This document shows, piece after piece, positions 1-11,874 of a DNA stretch of 64,000 bases (positions within the stretch are counted from its first letter, which is position 1; every line of letters begins with the position of its first letter). The stretch covers positions 1 to 64,000 of the forward strand of contig JAJFHX010000009.1 of NCBI GenBank assembly GCA_021775425.1, given 5' to 3'. The notes under the pieces were generated by a model that was not told the origin of the DNA, made no database searches, and was given only the letters and a program-made list of their open reading frames with translations. The position numbers and the translations under genes were made by a program. This stretch comes from Hyphomicrobiales bacterium. Its GTDB lineage: Bacteria > Pseudomonadota > Alphaproteobacteria > Rhizobiales > HXMU1428-3.

Positions 1-1
1 G

Positions 2-445
2 GTGAACCTGAACAATCGGGATACCGGGGCTGCTGTTATGACTGTCAACCCATCAACAGGTGTGCCAGAACCACTGGCGATTGAAGCCAACTGGGATGAC
101 GGGTATTTCCTTTCTGCCGGGTTTGAATATGACTACAGCTCACAGCTGACTTTGCGCACAGGCATTGCTTATGAATGGTCGCCCATTCAAAATGCGACAC
201 AAAGACTTGTGACTGTGCCGGATGCTGATCGGGTGTGGCTCAGTGTCGGAGCGACTTATAAATATTCTGAGCAGACCTCGTTTGACTTTGCCTATACGCA
301 TATTTTTGTGGATGACGGCGACATTGTGCGCCCATCGGGCTATGTGGGCACGTCTGAGAGCTCAGTTGATATTATCGGCGTTAGCATGAAGACGAAATGG
401 GGGGCAGATGGACCTTTGGGACTTTTGAAGGGTCTTTCTAACTGA
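2..445 (+). CDS. FadL/OmpP1-family outer-membrane protein, C-terminal part (truncated by window edge)
   Basis: This is the last ~147 residues of an outer-membrane beta-barrel that begins left of the window. The sequence alternates polar and aromatic residues in strand-like blocks (FLSAGFEYDYSSQLTLRTG, YKYSEQTSFDFAYTHIFVDD), including the DFAYTH-type strand typical of the FadL long-chain fatty-acid transporter family. The family forms barrels that take up hydrophobic compounds across the outer membrane. The N-terminal hatch is not visible, so the substrate cannot be judged. It ends at a TGA and is followed by a bidirectional hairpin terminator facing the convergent NRPS gene. The family call is fairly sure; the exact paralogue is unknown. 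Confidence 0.75.
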   Translation: MNLNNRDTGAAVMTVNPSTGVPEPLAIEANWDDGYFLSAGFEYDYSSQLTLRTGIAYEWSPIQNATQRLVTVPDADRVWLSVGATYKYSEQTSFDFAYTHIFVDDGDIVRPSGYVGTSESSVDIIGVSMKTKWGADGPLGLLKGLSN

Positions 446-488
446 TTGGCAAGTCTTCAGAAAAACTGATACAGATGCAATTTACAAA

Positions 489-523
489 AATAGCCTTGTA
501 ATTGATTACAAGGCTATTTTTTT
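489..523. terminator. Bidirectional rho-independent terminator between convergent genes
   Basis: A near-perfect hairpin (arm AATAGCCTTGTAAT, complementary arm ATTACAAGGCTATT, tiny loop) is followed by a T run on the plus strand and preceded by an A run that gives a T run on the minus strand. It can end transcription of the FadL-like gene from the left and of the NRPS gene from the right. Confidence 0.9.
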
Positions 524-556
524 CATTATGGTCTGGCCACATAAAAACCAGCTGAT

Positions 557-3500
557 TTAGATTTCTTCTGCCGGGTTGCCCTGCCAGATGCTGTTGTTGG
601 CCATGACTTCGCCCTTCATCAAAAAGCTATCTGTTGTCAGATAGGAATTGTCATTAAGGGTCGTTCCATACTGGACATAGGCATTTGTGCCAAGGGTGCA
701 GCCATTACCTAGTTTGATATTATCTGACTTGAACATTCCGTCTTCTAAGGTATGCCCCTGTAAAATTGCGCCTTCATTCAGATTGCAATAATCGCCGATG
801 GTCACCAGTTTCATTTCAGTAATCGAACAGCCATCATCATAAACTTTTGTGCCGATTTTTGCGCCGCGCAGTGCTGTGATTAAATTTCTGAAGGGAGTGC
901 CTTTGAAAATATTTTGCAAGAGCGGCGATTCATTCATTTTCCAGTAGCGCTCTATTTGCCAGAAGTAGGGATTGTAAATTGAACAATCAAAAGGTTTTAT
1001 TGTCTTAAACCCAAAGCCGTATCTTGATATCAGCCCCCAATAGAGGATTGTCACCAGTGAATAGATTGCCAGAGCGGTGCCAAAAATAAACCCACCATGG
1101 GTCGCCAGCAGTGTCAGAGCCCAATAGAAAAACAACAGAGAGGCTGAAAGGAAAACCCATTGAGAGAACAAAAATAAGGCAATGGTAAAAATGTTATACT
1201 GGTTCTTTTTTGGCAATTGACGATTTTTCAGTTCTTCTACATTTTCCTGCTCATCTCTTGACACTGTGCGGGGAATTTCAAATGCAGGTGAACCGAGCAG
1301 CCCGGTATTTTCGCGAACAGGGCCATCAATTGGCACCAGCACTTTTGTGGCAAACAGGCAGTTCTCACCAGTTTTACCATTGGCCGGATAAAAGACGTTG
1401 TTTCCAAAAAAACTGCTGGCACCAATTCTAATATCGCTCAGTTTAAAAGACGTTGTTGAGATATCACTGTTCATCATGGCGAGCCCATCCGAGACAAATG
1501 TACCTGAACCTATCTCACATAGATGGGGTGCGTCATGCTTCTGGCGGTTGCCAAAGTTAGACCCTGTCTGGATGAGGTTCGGGAATCTGTAACCGATCAT
1601 TTTCAGGTAATTTACGGCATACGAGCTATCACCAAACAACACATTAAAATAATTTGAGTTTGATACTGACAGTAAGATTGAGAAAAAATAATAGTGCCTT
1701 CCATATAGCGGATAGGTTTTATCTGTCTCTATCATCATTCCTAACAGGCGGGGTAGGAGTGCTACTAACAGCAAGCCGAGAATTAACGATCCGAAGAACA
1801 TGAATGTCGCATAGGTCAGTGTTGTTCCGATGATTTCGGGTGACATGACCGGGAGATTTGAGACAAAATCAGTGACGCCACTTTGTTTTGTAAAAATTTC
1901 CGGGAAGACGTAGTAGATAATGGTCAGTGTCAGCGGACCTAAGCCTAAAAATGCGGTAGCTGCGATAAATCCTGTATAATACCAGGCTCTCTCTGGTGAG
2001 CTGGGTAATTGTTCAGCTCTGTTATAGTTCAGCTCTGTTGGCTCAGCCGGGTTGCCGTGAAAGTGTTTGCCATCAGGGATCTGCTGGTTTTCCTGCAAGG
2101 TGGATGCATTGCCAAGCTGGGTATCATTTCCCATCACTGTGTTAATATCAATCATTGATCCTTCACCGACATAGACATTATCGCCGATGGTGATTTGACC
2201 TGTACGCAGATATCCGCCTTCCGCTTTAAAGCTTGGTATCACGCTGTCTTTATTGATTATTGTGTTTTCACCGATTGAAATCAGATCCGTACAAACAGGT
2301 AATTTACGGCTTAATATGAGGCTGTTTTTACCAATTTTAGCACCCAGCAGCCTAAGATAAAGATTATATAGAGGTGTGCCGCGGAAAAGGATAAGCGGGT
2401 TATTTTCCATCAAACCTCTGACGAGCCAGAAGCGGAAATATGCAAAGCTCCATAACGGAACCTTCTGCGATTTGAACCGACCAATAATCAGCCATTTGGC
2501 AATGATGGGGGCTATGGCAAATCCGAGGAATGAAAGGACGGTGAAGCTGACAGTTCGCACATACACATCAATGATTGAGGTGGCGGCTATGGTCCAGTTA
2601 AAGAAGGTCAACAGGAACCAGATGGCAAAAGAGAATGTGGTCGCATACCAGGCAAATTGCATCAGGCCGCAGCCATAATAAGCCATATTCGTGGGCACTT
2701 TGCAGTCAGCTTGTGTGACTTTTACTTTTGCCTCAGCCATGGTCTTATCGAGATACTCGGCCAAAGTGACAAGACTTGGGTGAAAATAAATATCCCGGAT
2801 GGAAAGCTGTGCTTTGGGTAAATTATTTTTAATCTCAGCTGAGAATTGAGCCATCAAAAGAGAATGAGCGCCGAGGTCTTTAAAGAAATCATCCTTTATA
2901 GAGACACGTTCAACTTTGAGGATTTTAACAAGGGCTTTTTCCAGAACTTTTTCAGTTTCTGTAACCGGTGCAAAATATTCACCACCAGCCATAACAAAGC
3001 GATTTGAAATGGGCGCTGGTAATTTTTTACGGTCAGCCTTATGGCTTGGCAGCATCGGGATGATATCCAGTAGTTCGATATAAGAAGGGATCATATAAGC
3101 TGGGAGATGGGCTTTAAGAGCTTTTGAGATCTCTTCTGACGGTAGTTCTGTCATCCCGTCTTTTAAGGTGCAATAGGCAACCAGATCTTTTGATCCTGGC
3201 TCGACCTCATAGGTATCTACCACGGCCTGAGCAATGCCCGGCACTTCAAGAAGTACGGTTTCAATTTCTGTCAGTTCGATGCGATAGCCGCGAATTTTAA
3301 CCTGCGTATCTATACGGCCAAGATATTCAATTTCATTTTCATCCGTAATGCGGCCTAAATCACCAGAGCGATAGATGCGTTTTGAAGGGTTGTTTGGTAA
3401 ATCAAGAAAATCATTGATGAAGACTTTTTCTGTTAAATCATCACGGTTGAGATATCCTCTTGCTAGGCCAATGCCGGCAATGGCGACTTCGCCGGTCTCA

Positions 3501-4579
3501 CCTTTTTTTACGACTTTGTCCTTCTCAGCATCGAGGATGACGATTGAATATGTTGGCAGGGGACCGCCGATTGTCACGGCATTTCCCGGTTCCATGCGGA
3601 CCCATGTTGCTGTCACGGTTGTTTCTGTCGGGCCGTAGACATTCAGCATAACTCTTTCAGGTGTTTTCCATCGTGTCACGAGATCCTGTGGGCAGGCTTC
3701 CCCTGAAACCAGCAACAAGCGCAAATCAGGCAGGTCTTTTTCGATTGTGGCCAGCAGGGTCGGCACACAGCAAAGAGCGGTGATTTTATTTTCTATCAGA
3801 TAATCAGCCAGGTCATTGCCGACCAGTTTGGTATCCGCTTTGCCTGGCACAAGCGTTGAGCCCGCAATCCATGGCACCCACAGTTCTTCAATGGAAAAAT
3901 CAAAGGCGATGGTCATGCCCTGATAGACTCTATCTGATTGTTGATAGCCATAAACTTCAGCCGCGACGCGAACAAAATTGCAGATGCTGGCATGATCGAT
4001 TGGCACGCCTTTTGGATTGCCGGTCGTTCCTGACGTATAGATGATGTAGCTAAGCTCATCACGTGATTCGCCCTTTTCAGAGAGGCTCAGACGAGCACCT
4101 TCCATCATGTCAATTTTATCTGCGTTCTCATCCAGACAGATGATCTTTAAGCCAGTGCCTTCAACATGTTCTTTATACTGACTTAGTGTGAGAATGGTGT
4201 TGATGCCAGCGTCAGAGCAGATATAGGCAATTCTATCTTCTGGGAAGCTTGCATCGAACGGAACATAAGCCGCGTTGATTTTTAAGGTGGCGAGCTGGCC
4301 TATGTAACTATATTCAGAATTTGGAAATAAGAGCCCTACTCTCTCACCATTTTCCAACCCCTGACTGAGCAAAAACCTTGCCGTTTTATTGGCCCTGTTA
4401 TCAAGTTCGCTATAGCTGATTTCTCCATTATTTGTCAGCACAGCTGCATGGTCTTTGTATTTGTCACAGCTTTGTTCAAAAAGGTGATCAAGCCTTTCGC
4501 CTTCAGCCCAACGTATTTCATTTCCATATTCGGTGCAGGTGAGAACATCATCTTTATAGTCAAAAATTTTATTGGTCAT
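557..4579 (-). CDS. Pls/PosA-type single-module NRPS (poly-amino-acid synthetase-like)
   Basis: A 1340-residue protein. Residues ~25-525 form an adenylation domain with core motifs YTSGTTGNPKG (~181), NVYGPTETT (~313), YRSGDLGR (~403) and GRIDTQVKIRGYR (~421). Residues ~535-615 form a carrier domain with FKDLGAHSLL, Ser573 being the phosphopantetheine site. The remainder has hydrophobic membrane segments alternating with soluble blocks that contain hexapeptide (left-handed beta-helix) repeats and recurrent RGTPLYNL/RLLGAKIG-like motifs. There is no canonical condensation or thioesterase domain. This is the layout of epsilon-poly-lysine synthetase (Pls) and relatives, which polymerise one amino acid at the inner membrane. 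The ATG start was chosen over an in-frame TTG at 4624. It lies downstream of the diaminobutyrate aminotransferase gene, which suggests Dab as monomer (inference). Confidence 0.88.
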   Translation of the reverse strand: MTNKIFDYKDDVLTCTEYGNEIRWAEGERLDHLFEQSCDKYKDHAAVLTNNGEISYSELDNRANKTARFLLSQGLENGERVGLLFPNSEYSYIGQLATLKINAAYVPFDASFPEDRIAYICSDAGINTILTLSQYKEHVEGTGLKIICLDENADKIDMMEGARLSLSEKGESRDELSYIIYTSGTTGNPKGVPIDHASICNFVRVAAEVYGYQQSDRVYQGMTIAFDFSIEELWVPWIAGSTLVPGKADTKLVGNDLADYLIENKITALCCVPTLLATIEKDLPDLRLLLVSGEACPQDLVTRWKTPERVMLNVYGPTETTVTATWVRMEPGNAVTIGGPLPTYSIVILDAEKDKVVKKGETGEVAIAGIGLARGYLNRDDLTEKVFINDFLDLPNNPSKRIYRSGDLGRITDENEIEYLGRIDTQVKIRGYRIELTEIETVLLEVPGIAQAVVDTYEVEPGSKDLVAYCTLKDGMTELPSEEISKALKAHLPAYMIPSYIELLDIIPMLPSHKADRKKLPAPISNRFVMAGGEYFAPVTETEKVLEKALVKILKVERVSIKDDFFKDLGAHSLLMAQFSAEIKNNLPKAQLSIRDIYFHPSLVTLAEYLDKTMAEAKVKVTQADCKVPTNMAYYGCGLMQFAWYATTFSFAIWFLLTFFNWTIAATSIIDVYVRTVSFTVLSFLGFAIAPIIAKWLIIGRFKSQKVPLWSFAYFRFWLVRGLMENNPLILFRGTPLYNLYLRLLGAKIGKNSLILSRKLPVCTDLISIGENTIINKDSVIPSFKAEGGYLRTGQITIGDNVYVGEGSMIDINTVMGNDTQLGNASTLQENQQIPDGKHFHGNPAEPTELNYNRAEQLPSSPERAWYYTGFIAATAFLGLGPLTLTIIYYVFPEIFTKQSGVTDFVSNLPVMSPEIIGTTLTYATFMFFGSLILGLLLVALLPRLLGMMIETDKTYPLYGRHYYFFSILLSVSNSNYFNVLFGDSSYAVNYLKMIGYRFPNLIQTGSNFGNRQKHDAPHLCEIGSGTFVSDGLAMMNSDISTTSFKLSDIRIGASSFFGNNVFYPANGKTGENCLFATKVLVPIDGPVRENTGLLGSPAFEIPRTVSRDEQENVEELKNRQLPKKNQYNIFTIALFLFSQWVFLSASLLFFYWALTLLATHGGFIFGTALAIYSLVTILYWGLISRYGFGFKTIKPFDCSIYNPYFWQIERYWKMNESPLLQNIFKGTPFRNLITALRGAKIGTKVYDDGCSITEMKLVTIGDYCNLNEGAILQGHTLEDGMFKSDNIKLGNGCTLGTNAYVQYGTTLNDNSYLTTDSFLMKGEVMANNSIWQGNPAEEI

Positions 4580-4643
4580 GATTTTATCCAATTGCAGGTG
4601 CGATCTTGTTTTTATTTCAAGCAAGGTAATCAGGTTTGTCTGG

Positions 4644-4692
4644 AAAAAAAGAAGGCCTCTTAATCCTTTTTACAGGTTAAACGGCCTTCCTT
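4644..4692 (-). terminator. Hairpin with T run between aminotransferase and NRPS genes (terminator or attenuator)
   Basis: Read on the minus strand, GAAGGCC, then TTAACCT, a short loop, AGGATTAA and GGCCTTC form a long two-part stem followed directly by seven T. It lies between the aminotransferase stop (4711) and the NRPS ATG (4579). It is well formed for a rho-independent terminator and could limit NRPS expression relative to the precursor enzyme unless there is a separate promoter. Confidence 0.75.
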
Positions 4693-4710
4693 TAAAAGGG
4701 GAAGTTTTTT

Positions 4711-6249
4711 TTAAAACAAATGTTCAGTCAATTCTTGTGATTGTTGTGCGGCCTGATAAGTAGGGATTGCCATTCTGATCACTTCATCGCTGTTTGTTGT
4801 TTTCTTAGTTGTTGTGATGGTCGTTGTTTTTGTGACCATGTCATCATTTGCTGGTTTTGCAATTCTGACCGTTTTCTTAGCTGTTGTCTTTGTGGTATGC
4901 GGGTCAAGAACATCCAGCATGGCGGCTTTCAAAATGGCTAGACCTTTTACCAGTTCTCTTTCAGTGATGGTCAGAGGTGGTAGTAGTTTCAAGACCTGAT
5001 CTTCTGCACCTGATGTTTCGATCACCAGACCGCGTTTGAATGCAGCTTCTGAAATTTTACTGGCAATTTTTGCGTCATCAAAACTGATGCCGAGTAGCAT
5101 GCCCCGACCACGAAGGTGAGCGCCAGCTTTAGGAAAATCTTTGATCAGAGATTTAAGGTAACTTCTGACAATGGCAGATTTTGCTTTGATCTCTTTTTCA
5201 AATTCAGCATCCTGCCAAAGATCAAGTGCGGCTTTGGCTGCGACAAATGCGAGGTTGTTGCCTCTGAATGTGCCGTTGTGCTGGCCGGGTTTTAAAACAT
5301 CAAGCTCTGGAGCAAGAAGAAGCAAAGACATTGGCAAACCCATGCCGCCGATTGATTTTGAAAGGCAGATAATATCAGGTGTAATACCAGCTTCTTCAAA
5401 GCTGAAGAATGTACCTGTGCGGCCACAGCCGACCTGAATGTCATCAATGATGAACAATGCTCCGTGTTTTTTCGCGACCTTAGCCAGGTCTTGCAGCCAT
5501 TTCGTGGTGGCAACATTTAAGCCGCCTTCCGCCTGGATTGTTTCAACGATGATCGCTGCTGGTGCATCGACACCGCCGCTTGCATCACCAAGGATTTTAT
5601 CCATGTAGGCTGCTGTATCAAAATCTTCGCCCATGTAACCTTCAAATGGCATACGTGTGACACCTGAAAGGGGCATGCCTGCGCCTTCGCGTTTTGATTT
5701 GTTACCTGTTAGAGCCAGAGAGCCCTGTGTCATGCCGTGGAACGCGTTGGTAAAGGCGATTACATTCTGGCGGCCTGTTTTTAGGCGGGCTATTTTAAGG
5801 GCTGTTTCAACTGCGTTGGTGCCAGTAGGACCAGGGAAAGTGACTTTATAGTCCATTCCGCGTGGCTCTAGAATGACTTTATACAGCGTATCCATAAAGT
5901 CATATTTGGCTGTTGTGTATAGATCAAGGCCCTGAACGATGCCATCTTCAAGCATATAATCCATGACGGCTTTTTTGATAACGGGGTTGTTGTGACCATA
6001 ATTCATCACGCCGGCACCGGCTAGAAAATCAATGTATTCGCGGCCTTCTTCATCAGTTAGTGTTGCGCTTTGTGCTTTTGTGAACACTGTTGGGAAGTTG
6101 CGGCAATAACTTCTGACACTGGCTTCTTTTTGTTCGAATAATGTTTTGTCTGATGTTTTTGGTTCTGTGATAGTTGTTTCTGTTGTGGTTGGTTCAGTTG
6201 TAGTACCATTTTCGGTGGTGAATGTGATTGTCTGTGCTTGCGTGTTCAT
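4711..6249 (-). CDS. Diaminobutyrate-2-oxoglutarate aminotransferase (EctB/PvdH-like)
   Basis: A class III PLP aminotransferase of 512 residues, predicted to convert aspartate semialdehyde to L-2,4-diaminobutyrate with glutamate as amino donor. The core carries EctB-type motifs: SVRSYCRNFPTVFTKA, GAGVMNYGHNNP, FPGPTGTNAVETALKIAR, NAFHGMTQGSLALTGN, FIIDDIQVGCGRTG, and the PLP lysine in CLSKSIGG. Ectoine enzymes are ~420-430 residues. This one carries a Thr-rich N-terminal stretch (~35 residues) and a Thr/Lys-rich C-terminal extension (~60 residues), both of low complexity. No ectA or ectC is adjacent, so an ectoine role is unlikely. Its position upstream of the Pls-like NRPS and opposite the PPTase points to precursor supply for a Dab-containing peptide. 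Confidence 0.88.
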   Translation of the reverse strand: MNTQAQTITFTTENGTTTEPTTTETTITEPKTSDKTLFEQKEASVRSYCRNFPTVFTKAQSATLTDEEGREYIDFLAGAGVMNYGHNNPVIKKAVMDYMLEDGIVQGLDLYTTAKYDFMDTLYKVILEPRGMDYKVTFPGPTGTNAVETALKIARLKTGRQNVIAFTNAFHGMTQGSLALTGNKSKREGAGMPLSGVTRMPFEGYMGEDFDTAAYMDKILGDASGGVDAPAAIIVETIQAEGGLNVATTKWLQDLAKVAKKHGALFIIDDIQVGCGRTGTFFSFEEAGITPDIICLSKSIGGMGLPMSLLLLAPELDVLKPGQHNGTFRGNNLAFVAAKAALDLWQDAEFEKEIKAKSAIVRSYLKSLIKDFPKAGAHLRGRGMLLGISFDDAKIASKISEAAFKRGLVIETSGAEDQVLKLLPPLTITERELVKGLAILKAAMLDVLDPHTTKTTAKKTVRIAKPANDDMVTKTTTITTTKKTTNSDEVIRMAIPTYQAAQQSQELTEHLF

Positions 6250-6346
6250 GTCTCTAATCCTTGAATTAACGTGTTGCGATTTGTTGTCTTTGTTCGTTGT
6301 GTGTGTTTGTTGATTTAAGTTTTACGTTTTTCGGCTAGAGAAATAT

Positions 6347-6362
6347 GTGTGAATTATCACAC
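6347..6362. promoter_or_regulatory. Perfect inverted repeat in the divergent aminotransferase/PPTase promoter region
   Basis: GTGTGA-ATTA-TCACAC is a perfect 6-bp inverted repeat with a 4-bp spacer. It sits in the 184-bp region between the divergent aminotransferase and PPTase genes. The symmetry and position suggest an operator. The inner TGTGA-N4-TCACA resembles CRP/FNR-family sites but has N4 rather than the N6 of CRP. The regulator is unknown. Confidence 0.5.
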
Positions 6363-6433
6363 TTCACCATCAGGGACTGAATCGCTTATCTGCGAGTTGT
6401 TTTCGAATGTTTTTTATTGAGGAGATAGAATAG

Positions 6434-7261
6434 ATGTCGTCACCTAAGGTGCCGCCAAATTCCGGAGATGGCTCGGACTATTTTTTCCTTCGAGAAAAGT
6501 CCGCAGAGGAGCGATTGTTTTCAGGAGATGGTGAAACGCTGCTGCCACGCCTTTCCCTTCATGACGAAGTCCGGTGTGTAGAATATTTATTCAAAGATAG
6601 GAGTAAAGGGTTTGAGGCTAAGGCTGACCTCTGGCTGTTACCAAAAGCTCAGATGCAATCGGTGCTTTCAACGAGGGAGATACTTTCTGAAGAAGACATC
6701 CGCTTTGGTGAAACAATAAGCCACGAACCAACGAGACACCGATATACCGCAATGCGCATTCTTAGCAGAATTGCGTTATCTCATTTTAGCGAGCAGCAGG
6801 TGCCGGTTGAGGGATGGGCGTTTCGACTTAATTCATTCGGCAAGCCTGAAGTGATTTCTCCCCATTCAGATATTTGTTTTAACATCTCACACAGTGAGGA
6901 TGTTTCTGTAGTGGCGATCAGTGAGTGTCAATCAATTGGGGTTGATATTGAATTTTTGTCATCTGCAGGGCTTGGGGAGCTACCATTGCATGTGCTGAGT
7001 GATGCAGAAAAGGAACGATTAAATTCACTTGGAGGCCGCGACAAGTATGAAGCTTTTCTGGATTACTGGACGCTCAAAGAGGCTTATGCCAAAGCTGAGG
7101 GGAAGGGCTTTTCGCTTGATTTTGAAAAACTAGAAGTCTCTTTACAGCCGCTTTCGCTTTCTTTTCTGAGTGGTGAGGCAATCAACCAGCCCCTATTAAA
7201 AACCATGACTTTATCTCACCACGCGCAGTATTATAAAATTGCGCTTTGTTTGCAGGATTGA
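6434..7261 (+). CDS. 4'-phosphopantetheinyl transferase (Sfp type)
   Basis: A 275-residue Sfp-type PPTase that would transfer phosphopantetheine from CoA to the carrier-domain serine of the NRPS. Signature motifs are visible: SIGVDIE (Mg/CoA binding Asp-Glu) around residue 175 and DYWTLKEAYAKAEGKG around 212, with the family's WxxKEA core. The N-terminal 80 residues match the usual variable region. The ATG is preceded by a good ribosome-binding site (GAGGAGA). The gene diverges from the aminotransferase and shares its promoter region, so the three genes form a plausible biosynthetic unit. Confidence 0.9.
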   Translation: MSSPKVPPNSGDGSDYFFLREKSAEERLFSGDGETLLPRLSLHDEVRCVEYLFKDRSKGFEAKADLWLLPKAQMQSVLSTREILSEEDIRFGETISHEPTRHRYTAMRILSRIALSHFSEQQVPVEGWAFRLNSFGKPEVISPHSDICFNISHSEDVSVVAISECQSIGVDIEFLSSAGLGELPLHVLSDAEKERLNSLGGRDKYEAFLDYWTLKEAYAKAEGKGFSLDFEKLEVSLQPLSLSFLSGEAINQPLLKTMTLSHHAQYYKIALCLQD

Positions 7262-7285
7262 GCTGGTGGTCAGTTGAAGCCGGGC

Positions 7286-8758
7286 TCAACATTCGGGGAA
7301 ATTGACGGCGAGGCCGCCTAAAGAGGTTTCCTTATATTTTGTATTCATATCAAGGCCGGTCTGTTTCATTGTTTCAATGCAGTTATCAAGCGGCATGAAA
7401 TGCTCACCATCACCGCGCAATGCCAGGGCTGCGGCTGAAACCGCTTTGATGGCGCCCATGCCATTGCGCTCAATACAGGGCACCTGAACAAGTCCTTTTA
7501 CCGGATCGCAGGTCATGCCGAGGTGATGCTCCAGGGCGATTTCTGCCGCGTTTTCAATCTGTTCATTTGTGCCACCCAGCGCAGCACAAAGCCCGGCGGC
7601 TGCCATCGCCGAGGCTGAGCCAACTTCACCCTGACAACCCATTTCAGCCCCTGAAATTGATGCATTATGTTTGATGAGACCACCAATCGCTGCAGCTGTG
7701 AGAAGAAAGGTCTGCATTCCTTCCTGATCTTTATTTGATGTTTTAGCTTTGTTTCTGGTGGTGTTTTTGCTGGTGCCAGCTGGAGTTTTGGGGCTGCAAT
7801 GATCACGGTAATAGCGCATCACCGCGGGGACGACCCCAGCCGCTCCATTGGTTGGTGATGTAACTATTCGACCGCCTGCTGCATTTTCTTCGTTCACAGC
7901 CATGGCATAAACACAGAGCCACTCATTCGTGCTTTGAGGCTGGATAATGTTCTGCTCCTGCTCAGCTTCCAGTTGCTGTTTGATGGCTCTGGCGCGCCTT
8001 TTAACTTCAAGTCCGCCGGGTAAGATACCTTCCGCTTCTAATCCGCGTTCAATGGTTTCATCCATCACCTGCCAGATGTGGCCGAGTTTTTCATTCAGGG
8101 CTTGCTCATCAAAATGCAAAAGCTCATTGGCTCGTTTCATATCGGCGATTGTAATATTGTTTTCTTTTCCCATCTTCAGCATTTCAGCGGCTGAGACGAA
8201 GGGGTAGGGATAATTTGAATTTGGGCTTTTGTGTTTGCGGCTGGCCTGGATATTGGATTTTTCCGTTTTCAGCTGTGCGGCTGTTGCAATGAAACCGCCG
8301 CCGATTGAAAAGTAGATTTCTTTCAGAAGGCATTTGCCCTTCTCATCCAGCGCTTTGAATTCAATGGCATTGGCGTGCTGTTTTTTTGGCGGGCCAAAAT
8401 CGAATATCAGGTCTGTTTCCGGGTCGAACTTCAAGGTGGGTAACTCCGGGTTTCTTAGTTCTTTATGCTCATGAACCCGGGTTTCTGTTTCGTTTGCAAT
8501 TTCAAGATCAAGTGTTGCTGGTTCTATACCATTCAGGCCGATGATCACCGCCCTATCTGTGGCGTGGCCTTTGCCTGTCAGAGCGAGAGAGCCATATAAA
8601 ATGCATTGAACTGAGGTTACCGGAAATTCATCCGGTTTGTTTTTCAGATTAGCGCGAATTTTTGCGATGAACTGATTGGCTGCCAGCATTGGGCCCATTG
8701 TGTGTGATGAAGAGGGGCCAACGCCTACCTTGAAAATATCAAACACACTTAAATACAT
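7286..8758 (-). CDS. sdaA: L-serine ammonia-lyase (iron-sulfur, single chain)
   Basis: A 490-residue enzyme deaminating L-serine to pyruvate and ammonia. The N-terminus [20 protein letters not shown] is the classic start of the beta domain. The C-terminal alpha domain has the cluster-binding regions [18 protein letters not shown] and [18 protein letters not shown]. The start at 8758 is preceded by AAGGAG, so the upstream in-frame extension is not needed. Compared with typical SdaA it carries a polar insertion near [18 protein letters not shown]. It converges with the PPTase gene and appears unrelated to the biosynthetic locus. Confidence 0.92.
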   Translation of the reverse strand: MYLSVFDIFKVGVGPSSSHTMGPMLAANQFIAKIRANLKNKPDEFPVTSVQCILYGSLALTGKGHATDRAVIIGLNGIEPATLDLEIANETETRVHEHKELRNPELPTLKFDPETDLIFDFGPPKKQHANAIEFKALDEKGKCLLKEIYFSIGGGFIATAAQLKTEKSNIQASRKHKSPNSNYPYPFVSAAEMLKMGKENNITIADMKRANELLHFDEQALNEKLGHIWQVMDETIERGLEAEGILPGGLEVKRRARAIKQQLEAEQEQNIIQPQSTNEWLCVYAMAVNEENAAGGRIVTSPTNGAAGVVPAVMRYYRDHCSPKTPAGTSKNTTRNKAKTSNKDQEGMQTFLLTAAAIGGLIKHNASISGAEMGCQGEVGSASAMAAAGLCAALGGTNEQIENAAEIALEHHLGMTCDPVKGLVQVPCIERNGMGAIKAVSAAALALRGDGEHFMPLDNCIETMKQTGLDMNTKYKETSLGGLAVNFPEC

Positions 8759-11640
<2,882 letters not shown>

Positions 11641-11721
11641 TCAGCAGAGACTTTTCCGGTCTTAACATCAGACTGGAAAATCAGAGACTGCTAAATCAGA
11701 GACTGGTATTTTTAAAATTTA

Positions 11722-11758
11722 AACGCGGCGCTTTATTCTTTAAGGTGCCGCGTTTTTT
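11722..11758 (+). terminator. Rho-independent terminator after katG
   Basis: AACGCGGC and GCCGCGTT form an 8-bp GC-rich stem around a 17-nt loop, followed by a T run. It is placed ~80 bp after the katG stop. Confidence 0.9.
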
Positions 11759-11874
11759 ATTGGCAAAAAAATTTAACAGCAAGAAACGGATTTATTATTT
11801 ATTCTTTGTCGGTAAAGTCTGGCTCAATTGAAACTATATTTTTAGTGCAGTCTTTAAATAGCAAAGTTAAGAAA

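Noticed and set aside
4711-6249. Ectoine biosynthesis locus
   Set aside because: No ectA or ectC; the neighbours are an NRPS and a PPTase.
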